Shown piece by piece: positions 1-7,763 of a stretch of 36,427 nucleotides of DNA. The notes beneath the pieces are model-generated. The model had not been told where the DNA came from and did no database searches. It worked only from the letters and a program-made list of their open reading frames with translations. The position numbers and the translations under genes were made by a program. The stretch's first letter is position 1; each line of letters starts with the position of its first letter. This stretch comes from an uncultured Candidatus Actinomarina sp. (GTDB lineage: Bacteria; Actinomycetota; Acidimicrobiia; Actinomarinales; Actinomarinaceae), in NCBI GenBank assembly GCA_902580215.1, contig CACHJT010000005.1, forward strand, positions 1-36,427. Reading direction: 5' to 3'.

Positions 1-641
1 CCAGAATATAACCTGCCTCTATACGTTAGATCTTCTACTGCTAAAACTGATAGCAGTGAGGAGTCTTTCATCATAGAAATAAAATCATTTCCGAGTGCAG
101 GAAGCATGTTACGAAAAGCTTGAGGCAAGACTATATGTCTCATTACTTGTCTTTCAGATAAGCCTAACGATGCACCACCCTCTCTTTGACCTACAGGTAC
201 AGATTCAATTCCGGCTCTAAACACTTCAGCAATATATGCTCCATAAAATACTGAAAGTGCAATTATTGCTCTAACCAACATTGGAACATTACCATTATTA
301 ATGTTGAAAAATTCGGCAGCTCTAACAACTACTACGAAAGCAATTGTAAAAATAAGTATAAGAACGGGCACTCCACGTATAAATTCGATGTATGTTCTTG
401 AGATTGTTCGTGCAAATTTATTCTTGGAAATCCTTCCTATTCCAGAAATCAAACCAAGAAATAAGGCAATTATGAATGATATAAATGTTGAAAGAAAAGT
501 AATTGTAAGCCCGGGCAGTATAAAATTAAAAGCTTTGTTGTATTCAGGTTCTGAATAGATCATGAATAGCATATAAGCTATTACTCCACTTAAAATAAGG
601 ATCCACCAATTATCTGGTTTAAGAAGATTTTTTATTTTCAT
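1..641 (-). CDS. Polar amino-acid ABC transporter permease (partial, 3' end outside window)
   Basis: Inner-membrane permease of a polar amino-acid uptake system (HisM/GlnP type), read from an ATG at 641 and open to base 1 (213 codons visible). Hydrophobic segments lie at about residues 13-30, 41-68, 92-107 and 122-137. The cytoplasmic EAA loop that contacts the ATPase is clear at residues 154-173 (EGGASLGL...HIVLP), and IEFIRGVPVLI at 85-95 is typical of the family. A GGA sequence sits about 9 nt before the ATG. It lies directly downstream of the binding-protein gene, so the two should form one operon; the ATPase gene is presumably beyond base 1. The substrate cannot be read from the sequence. 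Confidence 0.9.
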   Translation of the reverse strand, partial: MKIKNLLKPDNWWILILSGVIAYMLFMIYSEPEYNKAFNFILPGLTITFLSTFISFIIALFLGLISGIGRISKNKFARTISRTYIEFIRGVPVLILIFTIAFVVVVRAAEFFNINNGNVPMLVRAIIALSVFYGAYIAEVFRAGIESVPVGQREGGASLGLSERQVMRHIVLPQAFRNMLPALGNDFISMMKDSSLLSVLAVEDLTYRGRLYS

Positions 642-659
642 TTATATCCATAGTAAAGC

Positions 660-685
660 AATAGGCACGGATATCCGTGCCTATT
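660..685 (-). promoter_or_regulatory. Perfect 26-bp palindrome between binding-protein and permease genes
   Basis: Two 13-base arms (AATAGGCACGGAT and its exact reverse complement) meet with no spacer. In RNA this would fold into an 11-bp stem with a 4-base loop. No T-run follows on the minus strand, so it does not look like a full intrinsic terminator. Its place between the binding-protein stop and the permease start suggests an mRNA-stabilising or partially terminating hairpin that sets a high binding-protein to permease ratio, as known for other ABC operons. That role is inference. Confidence 0.65.
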
Positions 686-713
686 ACAAATTTAAATATA
701 AGTAAACTTTTAC

Positions 714-1601
714 TTATACTTCGCAGTCCTCTGGAAGATATTCTTCTGGAATGTTTTCATCACATTCTGCAATATCATCATAGGTTACTGAAAAGTCAGG
801 TGAGAAGAACTTAGCATTGATTTCTGCAAGTTTTCCACTTTCCTTCATAGCTGCCAATCCTTTGTTAACTACATCTACTAATGGGCTTCCATTAGGAAAT
901 GCGAAACCGAGTTGCTCAGAAGTTAAGTCACCACCAACCAATTTAACTTGGTCTTTGTTGGCTCCCATATAACCTAAACCAGCTGTTTCATCAATAATTG
1001 ATGCATCTGCATCACCAGAAATAACAGCTTGGATTGCAAAGTTAAAATCATCAAAAGCTTGGACTTTATCTTCTCCAAGTTCTGAAACTGCAAACTCATA
1101 GTTTGTAGTACCTTTTTGAGTTGCTACTGTATAGTCTCCATTTTTGAGATCATCAATACTTGTAATTTCAGTATTTCCAACTGCGACAAGTACTCTTTGT
1201 GCTAAATTAATATATCCATCTGAAAAGTCGATGATTTCATCTCTTTCAGCTGTGATAGTAATTCCATCACCTGCGACCATGAATTGACCGTCAGCAACTG
1301 CTTGTATCATTCCATCCCATGCTGCAGGTATATAAACTGGTGTGAAGTTCATCAACTCACCCATGTGATTAAAGACATCATAGTCCCAACCTTTTGCTAC
1401 ACCGTCAGCGGCATCAATATAGTTAAATGGAAGATACGCATTTTCTACAGCAAATGTAAATTCACATCCACCTAGATCAGGTAATCCGTTTTCTCCTGTT
1501 GTAATTTCTACCTCATCACAAGGTGTAGCGTCAGCGCCTCCACACGCAGCTGCAACCAATGCGAGAACAAAAATTAAAAGGAGTGATTTCTTAGTTTTCA
1601 C
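714..1601 (-). CDS. Amino-acid ABC transporter substrate-binding lipoprotein
   Basis: Extracytoplasmic solute-binding protein (PBP2 / SBP family 3) that captures an amino acid and delivers it to the permease encoded downstream. The N-terminus is a lipoprotein signal peptide: basic start, hydrophobic stretch 6-18 and lipobox VAAAC with the lipidated Cys at residue 20. The mature part has the family pattern, including GITITAERDEIIDFS for the ligand pocket. Length (295 aa) is slightly above the usual 250-280. It starts with GTG at 1601, chosen because GGAGGT lies about 8 nt upstream, one of the best Shine-Dalgarno sequences in the window. The ligand is unknown. Confidence 0.9.
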   Translation of the reverse strand: MKTKKSLLLIFVLALVAAACGGADATPCDEVEITTGENGLPDLGGCEFTFAVENAYLPFNYIDAADGVAKGWDYDVFNHMGELMNFTPVYIPAAWDGMIQAVADGQFMVAGDGITITAERDEIIDFSDGYINLAQRVLVAVGNTEITSIDDLKNGDYTVATQKGTTNYEFAVSELGEDKVQAFDDFNFAIQAVISGDADASIIDETAGLGYMGANKDQVKLVGGDLTSEQLGFAFPNGSPLVDVVNKGLAAMKESGKLAEINAKFFSPDFSVTYDDIAECDENIPEEYLPEDCEV

Positions 1602-1630
1602 TTAGTAAACCTCCGTTTTCTTAAGTAATG

Positions 1631-1670
1631 ATTATTGCATAAAAATGCATATAAATGCATAATTATACAT
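1631..1670. repeat. Four 10-bp-phased TGCAT/TACAT direct repeats upstream of the binding-protein gene
   Basis: Four blocks of exactly 10 bases each end in GCAT, GCAT, GCAT and ACAT. The spacing equals one DNA helical turn, so all copies face the same side. They lie 30-70 bases upstream of the GTG start of the transporter gene, where a regulator would bind, and overlap a TATAAT on the minus strand (1667 to 1662). They could also be a chance product of AT-rich sequence. Confidence 0.4.
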
Positions 1671-1675
1671 ATTTT

Positions 1676-2431
1676 TTATTCATCTAATGTATTTTTATAA
1701 ACTGGTGGTCTTTTATCTAAAAATGCTGACATTCCTTCAGCTGCATCTGAATGAAGAAATCTTTTATTTTGGTTTTCTGTTTCTAAATCTAACGATTTAC
1801 TGAATGTTTTGTCCAAACCTTCTCTTATTTGTTGTTTAATCATGCATATAGATATGAAACTTTGTTTGTTTAAACTTTCTATTAATGATTCGAATTCTTT
1901 ATCCATGTCTTCCAAAGAACATAACTTATGTAAAACACCGAGATTATTTAACTCAGTACCATTAATTTCATTTGATGTCATCATTAAAGATTTTGCTTTT
2001 TGAATTCCAATAATTCGTGGTAGAACCCATGAACCACCAAAATCAACAACTAAGCCTCTCCTAACAAAAACTTCAATAAATCTTGTCTCTGGTGTAGCAA
2101 TTATAAAATCACTTAAAAGCATCATATTAGAACCCGCACCAGCAGCAATACCATTAACAAGCGAGATTACTGGTTTTTTACAATTCCATAAAGTTTCTGC
2201 AGCATTTGATACATCTTCCATTAAGGAGTTAATATTTTCACCCAGTTGTGCTCCAGCAGAATAATTACCATTAATATGTTTAATTACTAAATACTTCTGA
2301 TCACTTTTTTCAAAAGATTCAATTTCAGATTTTAATGATTTCCAATCTCCTGAACTTATAGCATTAAGAGAAGCTTCATCATTAAAATATAGATACTTAA
2401 TATCGTTTTCAATTTTTGATTCAAGAACCAT
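1676..2431 (-). CDS. Enoyl-CoA hydratase/isomerase (crotonase) family, PaaG-like
   Basis: Crotonase-fold protein acting on an acyl-CoA thioester, 251 aa, full length for the family. The oxyanion-hole regions are visible (SAGAQLG at 58-64 and GIAAGAGSNMMLLSD at 94-108). Of the two glutamates of true hydratases, the first position is Ser (about residue 101) and the second is not Glu. Instead GLVVDFGGSWVLPR at 126-139 carries the Asp (D130) that is catalytic in PaaG-type isomerases. A double-bond isomerase is therefore more likely than a hydratase. It has a weak ribosome site and no pathway neighbours, so the substrate is unknown. Confidence 0.8.
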   Translation of the reverse strand: MVLESKIENDIKYLYFNDEASLNAISSGDWKSLKSEIESFEKSDQKYLVIKHINGNYSAGAQLGENINSLMEDVSNAAETLWNCKKPVISLVNGIAAGAGSNMMLLSDFIIATPETRFIEVFVRRGLVVDFGGSWVLPRIIGIQKAKSLMMTSNEINGTELNNLGVLHKLCSLEDMDKEFESLIESLNKQSFISICMIKQQIREGLDKTFSKSLDLETENQNKRFLHSDAAEGMSAFLDKRPPVYKNTLDE

Positions 2432-2468
2432 ATTTCAAGTTTAATATATTTTAATTTAGAATGTAGTT

Positions 2469-2576
2469 ATGGGATTTGATCCAAATAGACCTTATAAGGC
2501 AAATAAAACTGACTATATCAATATTATTTTTGCCTTCATACTTACGGCAATTGTTGTTATATGGGCTTTAAGCTAA
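2469..2576 (+). CDS. Small single-pass membrane protein (35 aa), hypothetical
   Basis: ATG at 2469 to TAA at 2574-2576 encodes a 35-residue peptide: a short polar N-terminus (MGFDPNRPYKANKTD) then a clean hydrophobic helix at about 17-34 (INIIFAFILTAIVVIWAL). The N-out-polar, C-terminal-helix layout is typical of genuine bacterial small membrane proteins. It fills the divergent gap with the crotonase gene and overlaps the 3' end of rnhB by 20 nt tail to tail. There is no clear Shine-Dalgarno sequence. I do not recognise a family; conservation in relatives would decide whether it is real. Confidence 0.5.
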   Translation: MGFDPNRPYKANKTDYINIIFAFILTAIVVIWALS

Positions 2577-3144
2577 AAGATTTTCTATGAATATTTGATA
2601 AACCATATTTTGAAATAGCCTCTCTATGATCTTTTGTTCCATAACCTTTATTTTTTTCAAATGAATATTCAGGGTATTTTTCTGAAAATTTGATCATTAA
2701 ATTATCTCTAAGGACTTTTGCGATAATACTTGCTAAAGCTATTGCTCTACAATTATCTTCTCCTCGAACCACAGAGATAGATTTAAAGTCGTTAATTTTA
2801 AAATGATCAACATATACTATTTCATTGCCAGTGTAAATATCTGAGATTGAGTCAGTTAAAACTTTTTCATTAGCGTTCTTGATTCCAAATTGATCAATAA
2901 AAGTATTTGATGATTCATTAAATGAATACTCAATGTTATTTTCTTCGACCATTGAAAATATTTCTTCTCTTTTTTTTGCACTAAGTTTTTTTGAATCTTT
3001 TACGTTAGTTAATAGTGCTAAATGTGAATAATTAATCTTTACCGCTGCAGCACATATTGGACCAGCAAAAGAACCTCTGCCAACTTCATCTGCTCCTATT
3101 ATGTATTTAGCTGGATCTTCTGACCAAACTTTATCTTCAATCAT
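2557..3144 (-). CDS. rnhB: Ribonuclease HII
   Basis: Cytoplasmic endonuclease that removes RNA from RNA-DNA hybrids and misincorporated ribonucleotides. The metal-binding acidic residues are in place: IGADEVGRGSFAGP at 16-29 (D19, E20), YVDHFK at 111-116 (D113) and ASIIAKVLRDN at 138-148 (D147). The length of 195 aa is normal. Its ATG lies inside the lepB 3' end (8-nt overlap), so translation is coupled. Position as last gene of the trmD-rplS-lepB-rnhB block is the standard actinobacterial one. Confidence 0.95.
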   Translation of the reverse strand: MIEDKVWSEDPAKYIIGADEVGRGSFAGPICAAAVKINYSHLALLTNVKDSKKLSAKKREEIFSMVEENNIEYSFNESSNTFIDQFGIKNANEKVLTDSISDIYTGNEIVYVDHFKINDFKSISVVRGEDNCRAIALASIIAKVLRDNLMIKFSEKYPEYSFEKNKGYGTKDHREAISKYGLSNIHRKSFSLKPI

Positions 3145-3727
3145 TTATATTTGTAAAATTTTCAAATGGGAAAATCACATAATAAGCTTTCCCAACAATA
3201 TTGTTGTAAGGTATTGTTCCGATGTATCTAGAGTCTTGGCTGTTTATTCTGTTATCTCCTAAAACAAATATTTCTCCATCAGGGACAACATATGTTTGGT
3301 CTTTGAAGTATCTACCCTCTTCAATATTAAGCACAACAAATCTATTGTTATTTACAAATACTTCACCTGATTGATTAATAACAACTTCATCACCACCAGT
3401 ACCAATAACTCTTTTAATTAATGCAGTATTTAAATAAGTCTGATCATTTGTTAGTTTCCAAATCTGTAAAGACTCTATAAATTGGTCATAATAATTTTCA
3501 TCAAACTGTGTTTGCGGACCATAAAAAACAACAATATCACCTGTAGTTATATCTGTTTCTATAAAGGTATTCTTTACTACTAAAACTCTGTCATTAACTT
3601 GTAAGGTTGGTTCCATAGAAGATGATGGAATGAAATAAATTTGTACAAGAAAAGTTCTGACTAATGTAGCCGCAACAATAGCTAGAACAATTATTAGTGA
3701 TGACTTAATTAACTTCTTTATAATAAT
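3137..3727 (-). CDS. lepB: Signal peptidase I; non-canonical start inferred
   Basis: Membrane-bound serine/lysine protease that cleaves signal peptides. The first ATG (3616) falls immediately after the nucleophilic serine: upstream codons in the same frame read IYFIPSSS then MEPTL, the family's catalytic box, preceded by a hydrophobic anchor (SLIIVLAIVAATL). The gene must therefore start further up, yet between that ATG and the rplS stop (TAA, 3734-3736), which is in the same frame, there is no ATG, GTG, TTG or CTG. The start given is the first ATT, as in infC; other ATT or ATA codons nearby are equally possible. With this start the Ser is residue 37, the general-base Lys is 105 (ALIKRVIG) and box E (GDNRINSQDSR) is at 157-167. 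The C-terminus overlaps rnhB by 8 nt. Confidence 0.85.
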   Translation of the reverse strand: MIIKKLIKSSLIIVLAIVAATLVRTFLVQIYFIPSSSMEPTLQVNDRVLVVKNTFIETDITTGDIVVFYGPQTQFDENYYDQFIESLQIWKLTNDQTYLNTALIKRVIGTGGDEVVINQSGEVFVNNNRFVVLNIEEGRYFKDQTYVVPDGEIFVLGDNRINSQDSRYIGTIPYNNIVGKAYYVIFPFENFTNIND

Positions 3728-3733
3728 AAAAGT

Positions 3734-4078
3734 TTAATTACGATCTTCTTTTATTTTGGCTGATTTACCAACACGATCTCTTAGATAATAAAGTTTAGAC
3801 CTTCTTACTTTACCTTTTCTAATGACTTCAATAGAGTCAACAATTGGCGCATGAACAGGAAAAATTCTTTCGACACCAACACCAAAAGAAAGTTTTCTAA
3901 CTGTAATAGTTTTATTTACTCCTACACCATTGATAGCAATAATTACACCTTCAAAAGTCTGAATTCTTTCTCTATTTCCTTCGGATACTTTTACGTTAAC
4001 TTTTACAGTATCTCCAGGACCAAAGGAAGGTAAGTCTTCCTTTAAGAATTCGTTTTCAATGCTTTTTATTAAGTCCAT
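3734..4078 (-). CDS. rplS: 50S ribosomal protein L19
   Basis: Large-subunit ribosomal protein at the subunit interface, 114 aa, normal length. Typical features are [16 protein letters not shown] (19-34), [11 protein letters not shown] and the basic C-terminal [21 protein letters not shown] lies about 8 nt before the ATG. Between trmD and lepB, as in many bacteria. Its TAA stop is in frame with the lepB coding region that follows without any intervening standard start codon. Confidence 0.97.
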   Translation of the reverse strand: MDLIKSIENEFLKEDLPSFGPGDTVKVNVKVSEGNRERIQTFEGVIIAINGVGVNKTITVRKLSFGVGVERIFPVHAPIVDSIEVIRKGKVRRSKLYYLRDRVGKSAKIKEDRN

Positions 4079-4115
4079 AGTTGCTCCAGATGAGAATTAT
4101 ATAATTAAATTCAGT

Positions 4116-4751
4116 TTATATGTCTTTTAAATTATTCTTTTTCCATTCATCTATTTTTTGATGATTTCCGGACAAAAGTACCTCTGGTACTTTCTTATTT
4201 TTAAAGATTTCAGGTCTTGTATAGACAGGATAATCAATTTTATTATCTGTAAAAGTTTCACTTTTTAATGATTCAGGATTTCCTAACACATCTGGGATTT
4301 TCCTAATCAATGCCTCTAATAAATACAAAGCTGGGATTTCTCCCCCGGAAACAACAGATTGGCCAATTGATATTTCATAATCAGAATGAATTTCTAAAAT
4401 TCTTTGATCATAACCTTCATATCTACCACATACTAAATTAATTGACTTGTATTCAAGTAATTCACTTATAAGATTTTCATTTAACTGTTGTCCTGATGGG
4501 GTTAGAAAAACATTAATATCTGCCTTGCTGGAAGTTATAGCTTTGTCTAATGGTTCTGGCATCAAAACCATTCCTGGCCCACCGCCATATGGAGCATCAT
4601 CAACTTGTTTATATGTTCCTATGCCATAATCTCTTAGGTTTGTTGAATTTATAGCTACTAAATTATTTTTTAATGCTTGATTAATAATCCCGGTATTTTT
4701 CCATTCTTCAATTAGATTTGGAAATAATGTTATTACATTGTAAGAATTCAT
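4116..4751 (-). CDS. trmD: tRNA (guanine-N1-)-methyltransferase
   Basis: SAM-dependent enzyme that makes m1G37 in tRNAs reading CNN/CGG codons and so guards the reading frame. The SPOUT trefoil-knot segments are present: DDAPYGGGPGM at 51-61, CGRYEGYDQR at 108-117 and SIGQSVVSGGE at 128-138. At 211 aa it is shorter than the usual 230-255 and ends just after the LLSGNHQKIDEW region, so the C-terminal domain is trimmed. The start ATG overlaps the cofH stop by 4 nt (ATGA), linking it to F420 genes rather than to rimM, its usual upstream neighbour. Confidence 0.95.
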   Translation of the reverse strand: MNSYNVITLFPNLIEEWKNTGIINQALKNNLVAINSTNLRDYGIGTYKQVDDAPYGGGPGMVLMPEPLDKAITSSKADINVFLTPSGQQLNENLISELLEYKSINLVCGRYEGYDQRILEIHSDYEISIGQSVVSGGEIPALYLLEALIRKIPDVLGNPESLKSETFTDNKIDYPVYTRPEIFKNKKVPEVLLSGNHQKIDEWKKNNLKDI

Positions 4752-6583
4752 TTTTTTTCTAAAGAATTTTTTGTATCGCTGAATTTTGTATATAAAGTAT
4801 TTCTCAAAATTGGATTTTTATTTTCAGACTCAATTATTTGAATAAATTGATCTTCAGTTGTTTCTTGCCCATGATCTGCTCCTGAAGCTCTGCTAATGTT
4901 TTCATTGATCAAAGTACCACCTAAATCATTAACACCAGCATGAAGTAGTTTGCCTGCTCCATCATGACCCAATTTCACCCAGCTTGCTTGAATGTTGTCT
5001 ATTGAATTTACAAAGTAAATTCGTGCTAATGAATGAATAAGAACAACTTCATCCCAAGTAGGTCCTGGCATACTTTTACCTTGTAAGTAAATAGGAGAAC
5101 CCATATGTACAAAAGGAAGAGGTACAACTTCAGTAAATCCATTTGTTTTGCTTTGAACATTTTTTATTAATGAAAAATGATTAACCCATGAATCTATATC
5201 ATCAATATGACCAAACATAATTGTTGCTGTAGATTTTATCCCTAAGTTATGAGCTACTTCCATTACATATGCCCATTGCGAAGAAGTTATTTTATCAGGG
5301 CAAAGATATTTTCTAACTCTATCGTCTAATATCTCAGCAGCAGTTCCGGGAAGTGTGTTTAGTCCAGCTTTTTTTAACAGCCTTAAATACTCCTCAACAC
5401 TCAAACCAATAGTCTCTGCACCTTGCCAAATTTCTAAAGGAGTGAAACCGTGAATGTGCATTTCTGGAACAGAAGCTTTTATATCTTCTACCATTTTTAA
5501 ATAAAACTCTCCCGTATAGTCAGGATGAATGCCGCCTTGTAAACAAACTTCTGATGCACCCATATCATATGCTTCGACAGTTCTTTCAACCACTTCTTGT
5601 ATATCAATGGTGTATGGTTTTTCTTTTAAATTTAAACTATTAGGACCTTTAGAAAATCCACAGAAACCACATTTGTAATAGCATTGATTCGTATAATTAA
5701 TATTTCTATTCTTTACATAAGAAACATTATTTCCGTTTTTTAAAAAATTTAACTCGTTAGCAACATTTGCTATATCATTTATTTTTTCTCCTGCGGTATT
5801 AAACAATACTCTTAAATCATCATTATTAATTTGATATCCATCTAATACCCTTTTCAATAATGAGTCAATTTCAGAATGGTTGATTTGACTTTTATTGTTA
5901 AAGACAAAATTATTTAAATTTGGGATATTTTTCCCACTACCAGGAGACCAACTTGTCTCTTCTCTTCTAAAGCCTCTGACATTTCTAGTTTTTAAGAATC
6001 TAAAAAATCTTTCTTTATCAAATTCTTCTCTTGCCTCATCAATAGAAAATACGGGAGAAAGCAAAGTTCGCTCATAGAAATTTAGACCTTCTAGGTTTTG
6101 AAGTTCTAATATCTGTTCGGAACTCCAGTCCCTGAGGAGTAAATCTGAAACTCCTGCATTAGCAAATTCAATTGCTTCCTCAATTGTTTCAACATATGTC
6201 GATGTTATAAAACTTGTTTTTGAGTTAATAGATTTAAGGAATTGTAGTTCTGATTTAGTAGAAATTAAAATAGTGTGTGGCTTTAGTCTGTCGATAACTT
6301 CTAATGCGATTTCAATATTATTTTTAAAAATGTAAATCAATCTTTTTGGATGTACAGATTTAAACTCCTTCCAGTTTTCGTCAGTAACCATCCATGCGTC
6401 TGCATTTATAGTGATATCCTTTGATACTGTTTGAAATTCCTTATTATGTAAATTATCCGTATTTACTGGTACATCACTTTTTATTAAGAATGTAGAAGTT
6501 CCCTCTTTTTTTCTTGAATTTAAATATATTTCGTTGTCGTTATCGCATGGTCTGATTCGAAGAAAAGAAATGTTATTGTTCAT
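4748..6583 (-). CDS. cofH: F0 synthase subunit CofH with an extra N-terminal domain
   Basis: Radical-SAM enzyme that, with CofG, builds the deazaflavin F0 from tyrosine and 5-amino-6-ribitylamino-uracil for coenzyme F420. From the ATG at 6583 (11-nt overlap with the cofG end) the protein is 611 aa, whereas CofH is usually 350-400. The CofH part starts near residue 240 and has the CX3CX2C cluster site at C301, C305 and C308, then GASEVCLQGGIHPDY. Residues 1 to about 235 are additional. They include ITSTYVETIEEAIEFANAG and a DLLLRDW segment that loosely recalls the barrel of 3-dehydroquinate synthase II, from memory only. An ATG at 6634 is possible but would overlap cofG by 62 nt. ATGA overlap with trmD. 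Confidence 0.88.
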   Translation of the reverse strand: MNNNISFLRIRPCDNDNEIYLNSRKKEGTSTFLIKSDVPVNTDNLHNKEFQTVSKDITINADAWMVTDENWKEFKSVHPKRLIYIFKNNIEIALEVIDRLKPHTILISTKSELQFLKSINSKTSFITSTYVETIEEAIEFANAGVSDLLLRDWSSEQILELQNLEGLNFYERTLLSPVFSIDEAREEFDKERFFRFLKTRNVRGFRREETSWSPGSGKNIPNLNNFVFNNKSQINHSEIDSLLKRVLDGYQINNDDLRVLFNTAGEKINDIANVANELNFLKNGNNVSYVKNRNINYTNQCYYKCGFCGFSKGPNSLNLKEKPYTIDIQEVVERTVEAYDMGASEVCLQGGIHPDYTGEFYLKMVEDIKASVPEMHIHGFTPLEIWQGAETIGLSVEEYLRLLKKAGLNTLPGTAAEILDDRVRKYLCPDKITSSQWAYVMEVAHNLGIKSTATIMFGHIDDIDSWVNHFSLIKNVQSKTNGFTEVVPLPFVHMGSPIYLQGKSMPGPTWDEVVLIHSLARIYFVNSIDNIQASWVKLGHDGAGKLLHAGVNDLGGTLINENISRASGADHGQETTEDQFIQIIESENKNPILRNTLYTKFSDTKNSLEKK

Positions 6584-7694
6584 TGTGTTCTTTTGGATAT
6601 CCATCTGTATCAATAATATTATTAACTTTTTCAAAAATTTTACTATTTAACCATTCTTTTTTTATAAATTCGGGATAAACGGGTAATCTCTTTTTTAGGA
6701 CTTGACCTGTACTTGAAATATCTAATTTTAATTTATTTATATTTGGCCATAAATGATCTGGATTTACCCAATCAATAGTTAATGGAGATATTCCACCTAA
6801 ATCATTAATGCCGCTTTTTAAAAATATTGTTATATCTGGTGAAAGATTTGGTGGAACTTGAAGAGATATATGTGAAGGGGCATAAATTCTAGTTGTGGCA
6901 ATGATTCTTAAAAATAAATCATTTGTTATTTCAGAACTATTCTTCATTAATGTATTTTTCTTTGCTCTGAAATTTTGTAATATTACTTCCTGAATTGCAG
7001 AGTTCTTTTTTAGATAATCAATTAAATTTGATATATCATTTACAATTTCTTCTTTTGTTGAGGTTAAACCAAGAAGTAATCCAGTTGTGACTGGATATTT
7101 TTCTTCTAATGCATTGTTAAGGGTATCCAACCTTAAATCAATATATTTAGTATCTGTTTTGTAATGAGCTTTTCCCTTATCGTATATATTTTTTGAAAAT
7201 GACTCAATCATAACCCCACCAGATGGTGAGTGTTTTTTTAACTCTTTTATCTCTTGTTTGCTCATTAAACCAGGGTTGGCGTGAGGAAAAAGATTAAATT
7301 TCTCATTTACAACCTTCATAGAACTAATTAAATAATCATGAGTTGAGGAATGGCCTAATTCTTTAAGTTGGGTTAAAGCAAAATCCCATTTGAGCTCTGG
7401 CTTATCTCCTAAAGTAAACAAAGCTTCATAGCAACCAGCTTCATCACCAGCTTCTGCTATTGAGATAACCTCTTCTTGATTTAAATAAGTTCCACCCTCT
7501 TTTGGAGATTTTACAAATGTACAATATCCACAATTATCTCTACACATTGTTGTTAGTGGAATAAAAACTTTAGGACTATATGTAATATTGCCGCCAAAGT
7601 AATTTGTTTTCTTCTCAAAAGCATTAGCTAACAGCTCTTCAGTTGAAACTGATCCAAATATGGAATCATTAATTTTTCTTGTTAATTCAGTCAT
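6573..7694 (-). CDS. cofG: F0 synthase subunit CofG (7,8-didemethyl-8-hydroxy-5-deazariboflavin synthase)
   Basis: Radical-SAM partner of CofH in making F0. The 4Fe-4S site is TTMCRDNCGYC, with C51, C55 and C58. The C-terminal DLGGISPLTIDWVNPD and RLPVYPEF regions match the CofG half of actinobacterial FbiC. In most actinobacteria CofG and CofH are fused as FbiC (about 850 aa); here they are separate overlapping genes. First gene of the minus-strand run and divergent from the gap pair across a 69-nt promoter region. Confidence 0.92.
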   Translation of the reverse strand: MTELTRKINDSIFGSVSTEELLANAFEKKTNYFGGNITYSPKVFIPLTTMCRDNCGYCTFVKSPKEGGTYLNQEEVISIAEAGDEAGCYEALFTLGDKPELKWDFALTQLKELGHSSTHDYLISSMKVVNEKFNLFPHANPGLMSKQEIKELKKHSPSGGVMIESFSKNIYDKGKAHYKTDTKYIDLRLDTLNNALEEKYPVTTGLLLGLTSTKEEIVNDISNLIDYLKKNSAIQEVILQNFRAKKNTLMKNSSEITNDLFLRIIATTRIYAPSHISLQVPPNLSPDITIFLKSGINDLGGISPLTIDWVNPDHLWPNINKLKLDISSTGQVLKKRLPVYPEFIKKEWLNSKIFEKVNNIIDTDGYPKEHNEQ

Positions 7695-7763
7695 AAATAA
7701 TGGTTTTAAGGTATATTATTAGTTGATTGTAACAACAATTAATCAATAATCTTGTGAGGGTTA

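Noticed and set aside
301-558. 85-aa frame on the plus strand
   Set aside because: It lies wholly antisense to the clear ABC permease coding sequence, which shows the EAA loop and membrane segments; the plus-strand product has no family features.
660-685. Palindrome as a full intrinsic terminator
   Set aside because: No T-run follows the stem on either strand, and the permease gene starts only 19 nt later in the same direction.
7723-7745. Partial inverted repeat TTGATT...AATCAA between cofG and the gap-like gene
   Set aside because: Arms are only 6 bases, the inner part is asymmetric, and similar chance pairs are common in this AT-rich sequence; may be part of a promoter but too weak to call.
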